Source: CALOBA01 sp942491465 | GTDB lineage: Bacteria; Pseudomonadota; Gammaproteobacteria; Chromatiales; Chromatiaceae | Length of the DNA: 64,000 nt | NCBI GenBank assembly: GCA_942491465.1 | Contig: CALOBA010000018.1 | Span: 1-64,000, forward strand | Direction: 5' to 3' | Notes under the pieces: model-generated | Told to the model about the DNA's origin: nothing | Database searches by the model: none | The model's input: only the letters and a program-made list of their open reading frames with translations | Program-made: the position numbers and the translations under genes | Part shown: in pieces, positions 62,669 to 64,000 of the stretch | How the letters are laid out: every line of letters starts with the position of its first letter | Position numbering within the stretch: the first letter of the stretch is position 1

Positions 62669-63004
62669 TCAGGCCGCCTTGGTCGGGGCCTTGCCGCCGG
62701 ACTTCGGCGCGCTGTCGGTCTTGCCACCGGCGGCGGGCTTGGCGTCGGACTTGGGCTTGGCCTTGCCGCCGTCGGCCTTGTCCTTGGGCTTGTCGCCGGT
62801 CTCGTGCAGGTTGCGCTTGTCGCCGGACTTGAAGTCGGTCTCGTACCAGCCGCCGCCCTTGAGGCGGAAGGCGGGGGCGGAGAGCTGCTTGACGAGCTTG
62901 GGCGCGCCGCAGGCGGGGCAGTCGGTCAGCGGCGGGTCGCTGATCTTTTGCAGGGCGTCGTGCTCGTGGCCGCAGGCCTCGCAGCGGTAGGCATAGATGG
63001 GCAT
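62669..63004 (-). CDS. FmdB-family zinc-ribbon protein with basic tail
   Basis: 111 residues. MPIYAYRCEACGHEHDALQK and TDCPACGAPKLVKQLSAPAF give the two C-x2-C knuckles of the FmdB regulator family. The C-terminal ~45 residues are Lys/Ala/Pro/Gly rich and low complexity, histone-like. Likely a small zinc protein of unknown partner; often found ahead of aspS in proteobacteria. Confidence 0.88.
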   Translation of the reverse strand: MPIYAYRCEACGHEHDALQKISDPPLTDCPACGAPKLVKQLSAPAFRLKGGGWYETDFKSGDKRNLHETGDKPKDKADGGKAKPKSDAKPAAGGKTDSAPKSGGKAPTKAA

Positions 63005-63216
63005 TTGGGTGGTTCCTCGCGAACTGGGTCTTGCAACTGCGTGCAGAGTGGGGTTTTGGCTCGAAAAATCAACCTAATTCTGGCGACTTTGTCGCATCTG
63101 ATACGACAGCACTGCTCGACGATACGTCACGGCCGGTGGACAATGCACGGCTTGATCGATCGAGACCGTCTCTGTTCGATCCCAGCGATCTCCTACCGCG
63201 AAAAGAGTCCGTCCCC

Positions 63217-64000
63217 ATGCAAAACCACCCCACCCGCAGCATCCTGATTACGGGCTGCTCCAGCGGTATTGGTTACACCTGCGCCCACGGTCTGGCCCGG
63301 CGCGGCTGGCAGGTCATCGCCTCGGCACGCAAGGCGGAGGATGTGGCGCGGCTGCGGGCCGAGGGGCTGACCGCGGTGCGCCTTGACCTGGATGATCCGC
63401 AGAGCATCGCCGCGGGCCTGGCGGAGGCATTGGCCGAGACCGGCGGGCGGCTGGATGCGCTGTTCAACAACGGCGCCTTCGGGCTGCCCGGGGCCGTCGA
63501 GGACCTGTCGCGGGAGGCGCTGCGTGCGCAGTTGGAGACGAATCTGCTCGGCTGGCATGACCTGACCTGCCGGGTGATCCCGCTGATGCGCCGCCAGGGC
63601 CGGGGCCGGATCGTGCACAACAGCTCGGTGCTGGGGCTGATCGGTCTGCCCTTTCGCGGCGCCTATGTGGCGAGCAAGTTTGCACTGGAGGGGCTGACCG
63701 ACACCCTGCGCCTGGAGCTGGCCGGCAGCGGCATCAGGGTCTCGCTGATCGAGCCGGGGCCGATCCTGAGCCGCTTCCGCGACAACGCACGGCTGGCCTT
63801 CGCACGGTTGGTGGACCCGTCGGACAGCGTCCACAGCGAAGCCTATGCGCGCATGGCCGAGCGGCTGGAGAAGGAGGGCCAGGCGCAGCCGTTCACGCTG
63901 CCGGCGGATGCCGTGCTCAAGAAGCTCGTCCACGCGCTGGAGAGCCCGCGCCCGCGCCCGCGCTACTATGTGACCTTCCCGACCTACCTGATGGGGTTCT
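63217..64000 (+). CDS. Short-chain dehydrogenase/reductase (cut by window end)
   Basis: At least 261 residues. ILITGCSSGIGYTCAHGLAR is the NAD(P)-binding T-G-x3-G-x-G; LFNNGAFGLPG, HNSSVLGLIGLPFRGAYVAS-K the catalytic Ser and Y-x3-K. Resembles SDR classical type (YdfG/retinol dehydrogenase-like). Substrate unknown. No stop before 64000. Confidence 0.9.
   Translation, partial: MQNHPTRSILITGCSSGIGYTCAHGLARRGWQVIASARKAEDVARLRAEGLTAVRLDLDDPQSIAAGLAEALAETGGRLDALFNNGAFGLPGAVEDLSREALRAQLETNLLGWHDLTCRVIPLMRRQGRGRIVHNSSVLGLIGLPFRGAYVASKFALEGLTDTLRLELAGSGIRVSLIEPGPILSRFRDNARLAFARLVDPSDSVHSEAYARMAERLEKEGQAQPFTLPADAVLKKLVHALESPRPRPRYYVTFPTYLMGF

Overview
The window is GC-rich gammaproteobacterial DNA. 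It best fits a sulfur-oxidising, salt-adapted purple-sulfur-type bacterium (Chromatiaceae-like). This is inferred from a flavocytochrome-c sulfide-dehydrogenase-like flavoprotein, a glycine betaine ProVWX + BCCT + porin cluster, and gene order around lptM/dapF typical of gammaproteobacteria. No 16S or ribosomal gene is present, so the taxonomy is an inference. Frameshifts in otherwise essential genes (dapF) and long poly-G/polypurine tracts suggest an imperfect (perhaps metagenomic) assembly, so some 'pseudogenes' may be sequence errors.

Layout. 0-13 kb, defence-like accessory DNA: a STAND-type NTPase with near-identical TPR repeats, a Uma2 nuclease-like gene, and a type I restriction-modification locus (hsdR, hsdM, broken hsdS) with a 517-bp tandem duplication between hsdM and hsdS. 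13-24 kb, toxin-antitoxin (TA) graveyard: a Phd/RelE pair, a deleted flavoprotein copy, an IS91-type scrap, an Imm11-like immunity gene, DinJ/YafQ, UPF0175/DUF3368, DUF433/DUF5615, a VirD4/TraG-like ATPase and PemK/DUF2281, separated by G-rich low-complexity DNA. 24-36 kb: a periplasmic module (PA14-domain protein, Tat-exported DUF1501 protein, Tat-exported FccB-like flavoprotein) present in several partial copies, a second diverged Phd/RelE pair, and a complete diversity-generating retroelement (DGR) at 28.5-31.6 kb. 36-44 kb: decayed transposase, MITEs, pseudogenes of a PEP-CTERM protein and a two-component system, a REP-associated transposase, VapBC and a small secreted crystallin-like protein. 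44-64 kb, housekeeping: Atm1-type ABC exporter, S24-like protein, HlyD-type adaptor, BCCT transporter, porin, ProXWV, hybrid histidine kinase, DUF484, dapF, methyltransferase, lysA, lptM, a second methyltransferase, an FmdB zinc ribbon and an SDR, with a palindromic ~105-bp MITE behind four of the genes.

The standout system is the DGR, all on the minus strand: target gene, Avd-like accessory protein, 126-bp template repeat (TR), reverse transcriptase. The target's variable repeat (VR) aligns to the TR without gaps. All ten AAC codons of the TR are altered in the VR, and 13 of 16 substitutions fall at TR adenines, the signature of adenine-directed mutagenic retrohoming. Three points are less usual: the RT carries a C-terminal region resembling the mismatch-binding domain I of MutS, the VR is internal and followed by a PEP-CTERM-like surface anchor, and a GC-rich heptamer array lies upstream of the target gene.
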